Positions 1 through 8,381 of a DNA stretch of 56,309 nucleotides are shown here, one piece after another. The stretch lies in NCBI GenBank assembly GCA_025937835.1, contig JAICQO010000036.1:1-56309 (forward strand). The letters run 5' to 3'. Every line of letters starts with the position of its first letter. Positions within the stretch are counted from its first letter, which is position 1. A model generated the notes under the pieces. The model was not told the DNA's origin and ran no database searches. It saw only the letters and a program-made list of their open reading frames with translations. This stretch comes from Polyangiaceae bacterium (GTDB lineage: Bacteria > Myxococcota_A > Polyangia > Polyangiales > Polyangiaceae). Made by a program: the position numbers and the translations under genes.

Positions 1-2
1 CG

Positions 3-884
3 TTCCGCGGCCTGCGCCGGATGACGTTGAACAACATGGTCGAGGATCCGTCTTTTCTCGCCGAACGCCTCGCTTACCGGGTGTTCCGCGAAGCGGGCCT
101 GCCCGCGCCGCGCTGCAACAACGCACTGCTCTACGTCAACGGCGAGTACTGGGGCGTGTACGCGAACGTCGAGGCCGAGGACAAGACGTTTTTGCGCCGC
201 TGGTTCAGTGACGACAGCGGCAACCTCTACGAAGAAGGCCAGACCGACTTCGTGCCGGGCGCCGAGGCGCTGTTCGACCTCGAGACCAACGAGACCCAGA
301 ACGACCGCAGCGACCTCGCCGGCTTGATCGCGGCCTTCCAAGACGCGGAGCCCGAGACCTTCCTCGAGGACCTCGGGACAGCGCTCGACACGGAGCATTT
401 CCTTCGCTTCACCGCGGCCGAGCTGCTCGTGAACCAGTGGGACATGTACGCGTACACCATGTTCTACCCGAACAACTTCCGGCTCTACTCCGACCCCGAA
501 AGCGGGCGCTTCGTGTTTTTGCCCTGGGGCATGGACATGTCGATGAAGCCGTTCCGCGACTCGGGCCGCAAGCACCTCCACCCCTTCGAAATCGCGCGAC
601 AGGGCGACCGCAGGAACACACAGGTCAGCGGCGGGCTGATGTTCCAGCGCTGCCTCGAGAGCGAGGACTGCAAGGCGCGCTACGCCGAGGCCGTGCTGGA
701 GCTGGTCGAGGTCTACGAGGACGCCGACCTCGAAGCGGCTGCCGAGCGCCACTACGAGCAGATCCGCGAGCACGTCGAGAGCGATCCGCGCTCGGAGTAC
801 GAGCCGGAAGAGTTCGAGCAGGGCTACGCCGCGTTGCTGAGCACGATTCGCGAGCGCGCGGCCGCAGTGCGCGCCGACCTGTAG
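3..884 (+). CDS. CotH-family kinase-like protein (5' end cut by window edge)
   Basis: The reading frame is open to the left edge (FRGLRRMTLNN...), so the ATG at 21 is internal and 293 residues are visible. CotH hallmarks include a conserved LYVNGEYWGVYANVE segment near residue 45 and, near residues 155-180, NNFRLYSDPESGRF followed by FLPWGMDMSM, which matches the usual Asn-rich/FLPWDxD core. The C-terminal 100 residues are charged and helical. CotH proteins have an atypical protein-kinase-like fold; the founding member phosphorylates Bacillus spore-coat proteins, and many bacterial relatives are secreted proteins of unknown substrate. The N-terminus, and so any signal peptide, lies outside the window. 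The stop codon is 2 bp from the convergent stop of the next lipoprotein gene. Family assignment is fairly secure; substrate and activity are unknown. Confidence 0.8.
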   Translation, partial: FRGLRRMTLNNMVEDPSFLAERLAYRVFREAGLPAPRCNNALLYVNGEYWGVYANVEAEDKTFLRRWFSDDSGNLYEEGQTDFVPGAEALFDLETNETQNDRSDLAGLIAAFQDAEPETFLEDLGTALDTEHFLRFTAAELLVNQWDMYAYTMFYPNNFRLYSDPESGRFVFLPWGMDMSMKPFRDSGRKHLHPFEIARQGDRRNTQVSGGLMFQRCLESEDCKARYAEAVLELVEVYEDADLEAAAERHYEQIREHVESDPRSEYEPEEFEQGYAALLSTIRERAAAVRADL

Positions 885-886
885 GC

Positions 887-1894
887 TCAATCGTCCAGCG
901 AGCAGCGGTAGTCGCAGCTCGCGTTTTCTGGCATGCGCGCGACGAACGAAATCACGGTGGCGCTGCAGCTCACGAGCGAGCCGACCTCGATCGTCTGGCC
1001 CTCGAGCGCGGGATCCGTGCAGTCGACGTCGCCGGTGCTCGAGGTGGCCTCGCATCGATAGCGAGCATTCTTGCTGTCGTTGTCGAGCACGACCTCGGCG
1101 CCCGCCACGTCTTGGTAGGTGAGCTCGTCATTGGCGCCCGGGCACCACGCGAAGCACGTGCCCGAGTCGCAACGGCCGCCGCAGGCGATGCGCCGCTGGG
1201 TCACCCGCCCCGGGTCTCCCGTGCACGGTGGCGGTATGGCTCCGCGCCCAGCCTGCGGCAAGGCAATTCCGGGCACATCAGCGGCGCCCGACGACGTCAT
1301 CGCGCCACACGCGCTGTTCTCGCACACGTATTCGATCAGATCTCCGTCCTGGCAGGTGTCTTCGAAGGTGCCGTTGCTCCCCGTGGTCGTCCCCCGCTTT
1401 TTGTAATCGGACCCGTCTGGGTCGACGCACACGCTCGCGACGCCTCCGCTGCCACCGGGTGAGCTGCCGCCGACGCTGCTCTTGCCGCCGAGGATCGCGC
1501 CGCCCACGCCGATCGCACCCCCGAATGTGCCTCCGGTCGCAAACCCGCCCCCGGGAAACGCACCGCCGGCACCGCTCGAGCTCGAGCTCATGCCGCCGGC
1601 CGGCGCTCCGCCGACCGCGATCGCGCCACCCGCGCTCGTGCCTCCGACGCCGATCTTGCCGCCCGCGGGCGCTCCGCCGGTGACCGTCGCCCTGCCCCCC
1701 GTGCTCGTGGCGCCGCTCCCGCCGGCGCCGTCGTCACCGGAAGAGCCATTACCTGCACTCGATGAGCCTCCCGTTTCTTCTTCAGAGCCGTCACCACCGG
1801 CGTTGTCCTCGAACAAGTCGGAGCTCTTACCGCTGCAGGCCGTCGCGAACGTGAACACGCAAATCCAGGCAGACTCTCGCCAAAAACGGGTCAT
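887..1894 (-). CDS. Secreted lipoprotein with Gly-rich linker and Cys-rich C-terminal domain
   Basis: A 335-residue predicted lipoprotein. It has a signal peptide ending in a lipobox (FATAC, Cys20), then an acidic stretch, then about 110 residues of Gly/Ser/Ala-rich low-complexity linker (roughly residues 35-150). The C-terminal 170 residues contain many Cys, probably disulphide-bonded outside the cytoplasm. I recognise no catalytic family. The residues just after the lipid-anchored Cys (CSGKSSDLF) resemble those of the 12811-14397 lipoprotein (CSSDKSELF), so the two may share an export or sorting rule. It is convergent with the CotH gene and has its own AT-rich upstream region. Function unknown; lipoprotein status is confident. 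Confidence 0.75.
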   Translation of the reverse strand: MTRFWRESAWICVFTFATACSGKSSDLFEDNAGGDGSEEETGGSSSAGNGSSGDDGAGGSGATSTGGRATVTGGAPAGGKIGVGGTSAGGAIAVGGAPAGGMSSSSSGAGGAFPGGGFATGGTFGGAIGVGGAILGGKSSVGGSSPGGSGGVASVCVDPDGSDYKKRGTTTGSNGTFEDTCQDGDLIEYVCENSACGAMTSSGAADVPGIALPQAGRGAIPPPCTGDPGRVTQRRIACGGRCDSGTCFAWCPGANDELTYQDVAGAEVVLDNDSKNARYRCEATSSTGDVDCTDPALEGQTIEVGSLVSCSATVISFVARMPENASCDYRCSLDD

Positions 1895-1949
1895 CGCCCC
1901 CAGCCGTAGCAGGCTTCATGCCACGTTTCGAGCAGCGGCCGGAACGCAC

Positions 1950-1975
1950 AAGTATCTTAATTTATTGCGCAATTG
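1950..1975 (-). promoter_or_regulatory. AT-rich promoter-like stretch with a 10-bp palindrome
   Basis: In otherwise very GC-rich DNA, this short AT-rich run lies 55-80 bp upstream of the 1894 start codon on the minus strand. It contains the perfect palindrome ATTGCGCAAT at 1964-1973. I see no textbook -35/-10 pair with 16-18 bp spacing, so this is a promoter/operator candidate based on composition and position only. Confidence 0.3.
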
Positions 1976-2004
1976 ACCAGCGGCTAGCTCGGCGCCGACG
2001 AGAC

Positions 2005-2023
2005 TGTGCCAGCCTCTGGCACA
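2005..2023 (-). terminator. Perfect 8-bp stem-loop after the L-domain lipoprotein gene
   Basis: TGTGCCAG and CTGGCACA pair perfectly around a 3-nt loop (CCT on the plus strand). The element begins 20 nt past the stop codon of the 2044-3606 gene. There is no T-run on either strand, so it could be a U-less terminator or an mRNA 3'-end stabiliser. It could equally be a dyad operator, since it is also upstream of the 887-1894 gene. Confidence 0.35.
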
Positions 2024-2043
2024 ATTCGCGACGGGGCAGACGC

Positions 2044-3606
2044 TTAGCTCGGAGTGGACCGGCAGACGGCGGGCTGCGGACAAGGAGCGCAATCGCCGTT
2101 GCCCGCGGCCGTCACGCTCCCACTCCAACCGCGATCCCGGAGGCCAGAAACGAACGTGTCGATCGTGCACTGACAGAGCTTCGGGTTGTTGGCGATTTGG
2201 ACGCTTCCACCAGGGCTCACGCTCAGCACGTCGTGACGAAAGATGCCGGCGGCGTCCGAGTCGGCGATCGAGAGTGACCCGACGCTCACCGCCAGAGCGC
2301 CGATCTCGGCGGCGGCGGGCCACGCCACGCCCCGAAAGGCCAGCGTCTTCTCGACGCGAGTGAGCGCAGGGAACGCGCGCGCATCGCAGCGCCAGCCGCC
2401 GCAGCCGCTCACGGTCATGTTCCCCGCGACCTCTGCGAGATTCGGGAGCACGCGCGCGCTCGAGAGGGAAGCGTTCACGGAGCAGGCTTCACCGCCCTCG
2501 AGCGTGAAGTCGCCGCCGACGCGGCTGACGCGGGGCAGCGCCTCGACCAGGTGGTTGCCGGCGCGGATCGTCAGGCTGCCGTCGATCGCGTCGAGGCCCT
2601 GGAGCAGCTGGTTGCCGATCAGCTCCCAGCGCGGCCAGTCGAGCAGCACCGAGCCGCTGACCCGCGAAAGCGCGGGCAATCCCACGACCTTGCTCGGCCG
2701 GGGATTGCCGGCGGTAGAGACGGTGACGTCGTGCGCCACGCGCAACGCCTGGAGCCCGAACTCGTAGCTCCACTGCCCGCTTCCCGTGTCGACGTCGTCG
2801 AGGTTTTCGACGAGCAACGACAGCGCTCCGGCGTCCTGGGTTCCAACCTCCGCCAACCGCGGAAGCTCGATGGCGGTGCTGCGCACGTCACTCCCACGCG
2901 GACCGTATCTGAACACGTTCGAGCGCAGCGTGACGTCGCCACCCACGCGAGTGAGGGCGGGCAGCGCGACACGCTCGGCGCGGTTTCCACGGATCGTCAG
3001 CTCCCCGGTGATGCTGGTGAGCGCCGGCATGCGGACCTTCACACCGAGCTCGTACAGGGCAGGCTCCCTGGGGTTCGCGCGCTCGCCGCCGTCAATTTCC
3101 AGGTTGCCGTCGATGGACGCAACGCAGCCGTAGCGGTCGGCGTGTTCCTGGCTGACGATCTCGAGCGTGCCGCCGGGGGGCGCGTAGTTTTCGACCGTCT
3201 GCACCCGCTGCACGACGATCTCGGAGCCAAAGCAGGCGGGATCCACGGCCTCGCCCCGCTCGGCCGCCGCCGCACACTCGCTGTCGACGTACACGGTAAC
3301 GACCTCGCCCGCCGCGTCCTCCGCGCGGAATCGGCCGGCCTGACACGGGCCGAAAAAGACGGCGTCGGAGACGTCGATGCGTTCCGCCTTCCACGATCCA
3401 TCGGCCTCTACCGTCGATGCGGACCCCGCCGACACCCACTTCGCCCCGTCCCAAGCGCGGATCCACACTGCGCGATCCAGCGCGCTCGGGGCCTTGCCCG
3501 AGATCGAGATCTCTGTGCGCCCCGCCTCGGACTCAGCGCCATCGTACGCGCCGCAGCCGCCGAGACACGTCGCGAGCTGCAACCAGAGCCACCAACGTTT
3601 CTGCAC
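2044..3606 (-). CDS. Lipoprotein with receptor-L-domain-like leucine-rich repeats
   Basis: 520 residues with a short signal peptide and lipobox (LGGC, Cys18). Residues about 30-120 form a small beta-rich domain that may bind a ligand (GKAPSALDRAVWIRAWDG region). From about residue 150 there is a run of imperfect repeats of the type LPALTRVGGDVTLRSN and VGGDFTLEGG, in which a predicted strand is followed by Leu/Pro-Ala-Leu spacing. This pattern resembles the receptor L-domain / leucine-rich solenoids of bacterial surface proteins. The C-terminus (residues 475-520) is Cys-rich (CQC...CAPC...C), like an LRR capping motif. It is probably an outer-membrane or surface lipoprotein used for binding. 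No enzyme motif is visible. Confidence 0.7.
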   Translation of the reverse strand: MQKRWWLWLQLATCLGGCGAYDGAESEAGRTEISISGKAPSALDRAVWIRAWDGAKWVSAGSASTVEADGSWKAERIDVSDAVFFGPCQAGRFRAEDAAGEVVTVYVDSECAAAAERGEAVDPACFGSEIVVQRVQTVENYAPPGGTLEIVSQEHADRYGCVASIDGNLEIDGGERANPREPALYELGVKVRMPALTSITGELTIRGNRAERVALPALTRVGGDVTLRSNVFRYGPRGSDVRSTAIELPRLAEVGTQDAGALSLLVENLDDVDTGSGQWSYEFGLQALRVAHDVTVSTAGNPRPSKVVGLPALSRVSGSVLLDWPRWELIGNQLLQGLDAIDGSLTIRAGNHLVEALPRVSRVGGDFTLEGGEACSVNASLSSARVLPNLAEVAGNMTVSGCGGWRCDARAFPALTRVEKTLAFRGVAWPAAAEIGALAVSVGSLSIADSDAAGIFRHDVLSVSPGGSVQIANNPKLCQCTIDTFVSGLRDRGWSGSVTAAGNGDCAPCPQPAVCRSTPS

Positions 3607-3701
3607 ACCTCGCTACATATGCAGGCGCCGTTCCACCCCGTTGCACCGGGAAAAACTGCCCGAGCCGCCCAACCCATTGCAGTGAGAGGGTTCCTTCGAT
3701 T

Positions 3702-4733
3702 CTAACTCTCCTCGAAAAGCAGCAGCGGCGTCGCGTTCACCGCCAGGACGCGCGCTCGCGCGAAATCGAGGCTGTGCAGCGCGCTGCGGAGCTCGTCGTG
3801 GCGCCCTGCCCCGATGCGGGCGCATAGCCACGCCGAGAAGTGAGCGAACGATTCGAGCGCGTCGAGATCCTGGTCGCCGAGCGCCGCGATGAAGCGCTCC
3901 CATTCCAGCGCCGACGGAGGCACCGAGCTTTCATCGACCGCAGGCCGAGCAGTCGCAGGCGCCGCCCGAAGCGCGTCACGGAGCGCCGTGGCTTCCACGC
4001 ACAAGGAGACGAGGCCCGGGCCGAGCTCGGGGTCCGCCGCGCGGGCGCGCTTTTCGAGGTCCAGAGCCGCTTGCGCGAGGCGCCGGGCGCCGAGGTTCCC
4101 GGCCATGCCGCGCAGCTTGTGCAGGCGAGCCGCCCAGTGCTCGAGCTTCCCCGGAGCGCCCGCTGCGCGCGCCTCCGCGCAAAAGTCGTCGAGCTCGTAC
4201 GTCAAACGCCCGAGCAGCGACCGGAACAGCTCGTGATCACCCGCCAGGCGTGCCTGGACGTCCGCCGTGTCGATCCCGTCGATCGCGGGCCAGTCGGCTC
4301 GAGCGGCGTTCGCAGGCGCGGGCGCCGGAGTCCGGAGCCGAAATCGTTCCGCGTGGCTCGCCACGCGCGCGATCAGGTCCTGCCGCACGAACGGCTTTTG
4401 CACGAAGTCGTCCATCTCCGCGGCGATGGCCTGGGCACGATCGCTCTCGAGCACACCCGCGCTGAGGGCGAGGATCGGCAAGCGCCGGTGGCCGAGCCGT
4501 CCGCGGATGATCCGCGTCGCTTGCTCGCCATCGAGCTCGGGCATTTGCAGGTCCATCAACACCACGTCGAGCTCGTCGCCTCGCGCTTGCACGAGCTCCA
4601 CTGCCTCGCGGCCGTTCGCGACGCCGAACACCCGGGCCCCCGCCCGCTCCAGGGTCTTGGTCAACAGCACGCGATTGATGGCGCTATCGTCGGCGATCAG
4701 CACCGAAATCCCGGTTAGCGACTGCTCGGTCAC
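3702..4733 (-). CDS. Response regulator with receiver (REC) and histidine-phosphotransfer (Hpt) domains
   Basis: 343 residues. The N-terminal receiver (about 8-125) has the acidic pair DD15-16, the phospho-acceptor Asp61 in LMDLQMPELDG, and Lys113 in QKPF. The second domain (about 155-260) is an Hpt helical bundle with the motif HKLRGMAGNLGA, His205 being the likely phosphorylated residue. The last 75 residues are helical and unassigned. It carries no DNA-binding or kinase domain, so it probably acts as a phosphorelay intermediate. It starts 7 bp downstream of the diguanylate cyclase gene, so the two are probably co-transcribed. The cognate histidine kinase is not adjacent; the hybrid kinases at 24.7-34.2 kb are the only candidates in the window. 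Confidence 0.88.
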   Translation of the reverse strand: MTEQSLTGISVLIADDSAINRVLLTKTLERAGARVFGVANGREAVELVQARGDELDVVLMDLQMPELDGEQATRIIRGRLGHRRLPILALSAGVLESDRAQAIAAEMDDFVQKPFVRQDLIARVASHAERFRLRTPAPAPANAARADWPAIDGIDTADVQARLAGDHELFRSLLGRLTYELDDFCAEARAAGAPGKLEHWAARLHKLRGMAGNLGARRLAQAALDLEKRARAADPELGPGLVSLCVEATALRDALRAAPATARPAVDESSVPPSALEWERFIAALGDQDLDALESFAHFSAWLCARIGAGRHDELRSALHSLDFARARVLAVNATPLLLFEES

Positions 4734-4740
4734 GGCGGCG

Positions 4741-5724
4741 CTAGCTCCCGAGGTCCCCCGGCTCGACGCGATTTCGGCCGCTCTTTTTGGCGCGGTACAG
4801 GGCCTTGTCCGCCGCCTCGATCAGCTCCTCGATGCCGTGCGGAGGCACGGACGGAAGTGGTGGTCCGCTACGGCGATCCGCGGCGTTCGGTTCGCCTCCG
4901 AGACAGGCTGCGCCGATGCTCACCGTGACGTGCGGAGCGACCTCGGACCCGGCGTGCGGGATCGACGACTCGATGATGGAGCGCCGGATCGAGTCGGCCA
5001 CGAGGCAGGCGCCGCTCAGCGACGTCTCGGCGAGAACTACCGCGAATTCTTCGCCGCCAAAGCGGGCGGCGAGGTCGGTCGGTCGCCGCGCTGCGCCGCG
5101 AACGGCGGCCGCCACTCGTTTCAAGCACCCGTCGCCAGCGGGGTGGCCGTAGCGGTCGTTGAAGAGCTTGAAGTAATCGACGTCGATCAGCAGCAAAGAC
5201 AGCGGGCGACCGCTGCGCTGGGCGCGCCGCCATTCGCGCTTCAGCGTCTCGTCGACGACGCGTCGATTGGCGAGGCCCGTCAGGCCGTCGGTCGAGGCCA
5301 GCGCGCGCAGCTGGTCGAGCTGATGCTTGAGCTGCAGGTGAAGCCGAACGCGTAACTCGACGCGCGGCGCGCTGATTGGCTTCGGTAGGAAATCCGCCGC
5401 GCCCAGGCCGAGGGCCCGGGTCTCGAACTCGAGATCGTCGTGAGACGTGACGAAGATCACCGGTACGTCTTGAAGCAGCGGCTCGAGCTTCAGGCGTTTA
5501 CAAAACTCGAAGCCGTTCTCTCCGGGCATCTCACTGTCGAGCAGGATAAGGTCGGGAGGTTTGTCGCGCGACAGGCGCATGGCGTCGGCGCCGCTGGTCG
5601 CGAAGCGCACGTGCTTGTAGGCGCCGAGCGCCGCCCGCAGGATCCGGATCGCCAGAGGGTCATCGTCGACGATCAGGATGTTCGCGTCCTCGAGCGCAGG
5701 GCTTGGCGCGGGGGCCAGGGTCAC
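4741..5724 (-). CDS. Receiver-GGDEF diguanylate cyclase
   Basis: 327 residues from a GTG start. The receiver domain (14-130) has phospho-acceptor Asp63 (LLDSEMPG) and Lys115 (LPKP). A helical linker (125-143) leads to a GGDEF domain (145-315) with the active-site motif GGEEF at 223-227. A classic RxxD product-inhibition site (R214-D217) lies exactly five residues before it. These residues predict an active enzyme making cyclic di-GMP from two GTP, activated by receiver phosphorylation and subject to feedback inhibition, like PleD/WspR. The REC-Hpt gene follows after 7 bp, suggesting a phosphorelay-controlled c-di-GMP switch. It is divergent from the aldonate operon. Confidence 0.9.
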   Translation of the reverse strand: MTLAPAPSPALEDANILIVDDDPLAIRILRAALGAYKHVRFATSGADAMRLSRDKPPDLILLDSEMPGENGFEFCKRLKLEPLLQDVPVIFVTSHDDLEFETRALGLGAADFLPKPISAPRVELRVRLHLQLKHQLDQLRALASTDGLTGLANRRVVDETLKREWRRAQRSGRPLSLLLIDVDYFKLFNDRYGHPAGDGCLKRVAAAVRGAARRPTDLAARFGGEEFAVVLAETSLSGACLVADSIRRSIIESSIPHAGSEVAPHVTVSIGAACLGGEPNAADRRSGPPLPSVPPHGIEELIEAADKALYRAKKSGRNRVEPGDLGS

Positions 5725-5837
5725 AGCTTCGGATCTACGTCCAGCTTCACTCCTGCATTAGGCGCGTCTTCCCACGCTACACGCTCGATTTCAGCGTGGA
5801 CAGACAGGCGGCCGCGCAGCTCCGCGGCTCGGTCATG

Positions 5838-5855
5838 CCCCTCACAATTGAGGGG
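5838..5855. promoter_or_regulatory. Perfect 7-bp inverted repeat (candidate operator) before the aldonate operon
   Basis: CCCCTCA and TGAGGGG flank a 4-nt spacer (CAAT) in the 207-bp divergent region between the diguanylate cyclase and the lactonase gene. The dyad is 77 bp upstream of the lactonase ATG. CTGACA at 5865-5870 (5 of 6 matches to a -35 box) follows 10 bp later, but I find only a poor -10. An operator for the aldonate operon is the simplest reading; a stem-loop terminator is the alternative, although no T-run follows. Confidence 0.4.
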
Positions 5856-5931
5856 TTCCCGGAGCTGACACGCGACGAGTCGGCCTTTTTCCTGCGGGAT
5901 CCGCGCACGAACTCTGGTACTGGCAGAGGCC

Positions 5932-7035
5932 ATGAAGTCGAGATGCTTCGGGGCCTTGCTGATGGTCGCCGGCTGTCGGACACCGGCACCGGCCCCCAGC
6001 GCCCCCGCGTCGCCGAGCCCGCCGCCGACCGCGCCGAGCGTTCCGCCCGCGAGCGCTCCCTCCGCCGAGCTCACCCCGACCGCGCCGCGCTTCGGCAACG
6101 TCGAGCGCTACGACGCCGGGCTTGACGCGATCGTGCCCGCAGACTGGAAGATGGAGCGCCTCGCACAGGGCTTCACCTGGGCCGAGGGACCGGCGTGGAT
6201 CCGCTCGGGCGGGTTCCTGCTGTTCACCGACGTTCCCGGCAACACGCTGCACAAGTGGTCGGAGCAAGGCGGCCTCGAGGTGTTCCTCCAGCCATCCGGG
6301 CTCGCGAACCCCGACCCGAAGCTGACACGCGAAGCCGGCCTGAACGGTCTGTTCCCGCTCGCCGACGGCAGCGTGCTCGCGGCAGATTCCGGGAGCCGCG
6401 AGGTGGTACGCCTCGACCTCACGACCAAGAAGAAGACCGTTCTCGCCGCCAAGTTCAACGGCAAGCGCTTCAGCAGCCCGAACGACGTGTGCCAGAGCGA
6501 ACAGGGCGTCACGTTCTTCACCGATCCGCCCTACGGGCTCGAGGGGATGAACGAATCGAAGGCCAAGGAGCTGGCGTTCAACGGCGTGTTCCGGATCACG
6601 AAGCAAGGCAAGGTCGAGCTGATCGACGACAAGCTCAGCTACCCGAATGGGATCGGCCTGTCCCCGGATCAGAAGACGCTGTACGTCGCCAACTGCGATC
6701 GCGAGCGGCCGATCTGGCTCGCCTATTCGCTCGACGCCGCGGGCAAGGTGCTCGGCCAGCGGATCTTCGCCGACGCGAAGGATCTCGCGACTCCAGACGC
6801 TGCGGGCGCGCCGGACGGGCTCACTGTCGCGAGTGACGGAACCGTGTTTGCCACCGGCCCGGGCGGGGTGCTGGTCCTGAGCGCCGAGGGCAAGCGCCTC
6901 GGCCGCATCTCCACCGGCAAGCCGATCGCGAACTGCAAGTTCGGTGACGACGGCAAGAGCTTGTATCTGACGAGCCACGATACGCTGGCGCGGATCCGCC
7001 TCAACGTGCTCGGCCAGGGCTTCGCTCCTCGCTAG
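5932..7035 (+). CDS. SMP-30/gluconolactonase-family lipoprotein (aldonolactonase)
   Basis: 367 residues with a very short lipoprotein signal (lipobox VAGC, Cys15), a Pro/Ala-rich linker to about residue 50, and then a six-bladed SMP-30/LRE-type propeller. Metal-ligand motifs typical of the family are present: Glu85 in WAEGPAW, Asn184 in SSPNDV, Asn239 in YPNGIG and Asp295 in APDGL. Family members hydrolyse sugar lactones such as gluconolactone or xylonolactone to aldonic acids. The lipobox places this one outside the cytoplasmic membrane. It leads a five-gene operon and is followed after 5 bp by a GntP-type permease, so it probably opens a lactone in the periplasm before uptake. Xylonolactone is inferred from the downstream enzymes; gluconolactone is possible. 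Confidence 0.85.
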   Translation: MKSRCFGALLMVAGCRTPAPAPSAPASPSPPPTAPSVPPASAPSAELTPTAPRFGNVERYDAGLDAIVPADWKMERLAQGFTWAEGPAWIRSGGFLLFTDVPGNTLHKWSEQGGLEVFLQPSGLANPDPKLTREAGLNGLFPLADGSVLAADSGSREVVRLDLTTKKKTVLAAKFNGKRFSSPNDVCQSEQGVTFFTDPPYGLEGMNESKAKELAFNGVFRITKQGKVELIDDKLSYPNGIGLSPDQKTLYVANCDRERPIWLAYSLDAAGKVLGQRIFADAKDLATPDAAGAPDGLTVASDGTVFATGPGGVLVLSAEGKRLGRISTGKPIANCKFGDDGKSLYLTSHDTLARIRLNVLGQGFAPR

Positions 7036-7040
7036 TCGCC

Positions 7041-8357
7041 GTGCAACTCTGGTTCGTCGCGCTGTCGATCGCCCTGCTCGTGATCCTGATCACGAAGGCG
7101 AAGCTGCATCCGTTCCTGGCGTTCCTGCTGACGTCCGCCTTGGCGGGCGCATTGCTCGGCATCCCGCTCTCGCACATCCCGGGGATCCTGGAAAAGGGGC
7201 TAGGGAGCACGCTCGGGCCGCTGCTCGGCATCATCTGCCTGGGCGCGATGTTCGGGAAGATCGTGGCCGAGAGCGGCGCGGCCCAGCGGATCGCGGCGGT
7301 GTTGATCCGCGCGTTCGGCACCTCGCGCATCACCTGGGCGCTGCTCTTGACCGGGTTCGTCGTGGGCTTGCCGTTGTTTTACAACGTGGGCTTCGTGCTG
7401 CTCGTGCCGCTGGTGTTCTCGATCGCGCAGCAGGCTGGGCTGCCGGCGATTTACCTCGGGGTGCCCCTCCTCGCGTCGCTGTCGATCACGCACGGCTTCT
7501 TGCCGCCGCACCCGGCGCCGACAGCGATGGTGCCGATGTTCGGCGCACGCATGGGTACGACGCTGCTCTACGGCGTGGTGGTGGCGACACCGGCGATGCT
7601 GCTGGCGGGGCCGCTGTTCGCGCGGGCCTTCCGCAACGCCACGCCGCGGCCGTTCACGATGTTCGCGCCGCCGCTGCGACCGGAGGCGGAGCTACCCGGG
7701 GCGCTCAATTGCTTCGCGACCACGCTGTTCCCGGTGGTGATGATCGCGATCTCGGCCGCGGTTCCTCCCGGGGTGGAGCCGGCCACGGCGGGCCGCGAGG
7801 CGCTCGGGTTTCTGACGAACCCGCTGGTGGTGATGCTGCTGGCTCTCGGGCTCGCAACCGTCACGCTCGGCACGTCCCGCGGGATGAAGCTGCCGGTCGT
7901 GATGGAGCACTACTCGAGCGCGGTCAAGGACGTGGCAGTGATCCTGCTAATCGTGGCCGGCGCCGGCACGCTGAAGCAGGTGCTGGTCGACAGCGGCGTG
8001 AGCAAGCAGATCACCGTCCTCTTGCAGGGCATCCCGCTGAACCCGCTGCTGCTCGGCTGGATGATCGCCGCGGTGATCCGGGTCTCGCTGGGCTCGGCGA
8101 CCGTGGCGGGGCTGACCGCCGCGGGCATCATGGCCCCCGTCGTCGCGGCCACGGGCGTGGACGGCAATCTGATGGTGCTCGCGATCGGCGCCGGCAGCCT
8201 GATGCTGTCGCACGTGAACGACTCCGGCTTTTGGATGTGCAAAGAATATTTCAATCTATCGCTGCGCGAAACCCTGCTTTCGTGGACGCTGATGGAGGGC
8301 ATCGTCGGCGTGAGCGGGATTGTCTCGGTGTTGATCCTCGACGCCGTGTTGCACTGA
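7041..8357 (+). CDS. GntP-family gluconate/aldonate:H+ symporter
   Basis: 438 residues from a GTG start, almost wholly hydrophobic with about 12-14 membrane segments. Family-typical stretches include the N-terminal LHPFLAFLLTSALAGALLGIP and SITHGFLPPHPAPTA near residue 155. In addition there are LGSATVAGLTAAGI near residue 352 and HVNDSGFWM near residue 393, matching the conserved HxNDSGFW signature of GntP transporters. Members import gluconate and related sugar acids with protons across the inner membrane. It sits between the lactonase and the catabolic enzymes, which supports uptake of the aldonate produced outside. Substrate choice among xylonate, gluconate, arabonate and galactonate cannot be read from the sequence. 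Confidence 0.9.
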   Translation: MQLWFVALSIALLVILITKAKLHPFLAFLLTSALAGALLGIPLSHIPGILEKGLGSTLGPLLGIICLGAMFGKIVAESGAAQRIAAVLIRAFGTSRITWALLLTGFVVGLPLFYNVGFVLLVPLVFSIAQQAGLPAIYLGVPLLASLSITHGFLPPHPAPTAMVPMFGARMGTTLLYGVVVATPAMLLAGPLFARAFRNATPRPFTMFAPPLRPEAELPGALNCFATTLFPVVMIAISAAVPPGVEPATAGREALGFLTNPLVVMLLALGLATVTLGTSRGMKLPVVMEHYSSAVKDVAVILLIVAGAGTLKQVLVDSGVSKQITVLLQGIPLNPLLLGWMIAAVIRVSLGSATVAGLTAAGIMAPVVAATGVDGNLMVLAIGAGSLMLSHVNDSGFWMCKEYFNLSLRETLLSWTLMEGIVGVSGIVSVLILDAVLH

Positions 8358-8381
8358 ACGAGAGAGCGGTAACCTAACGCC

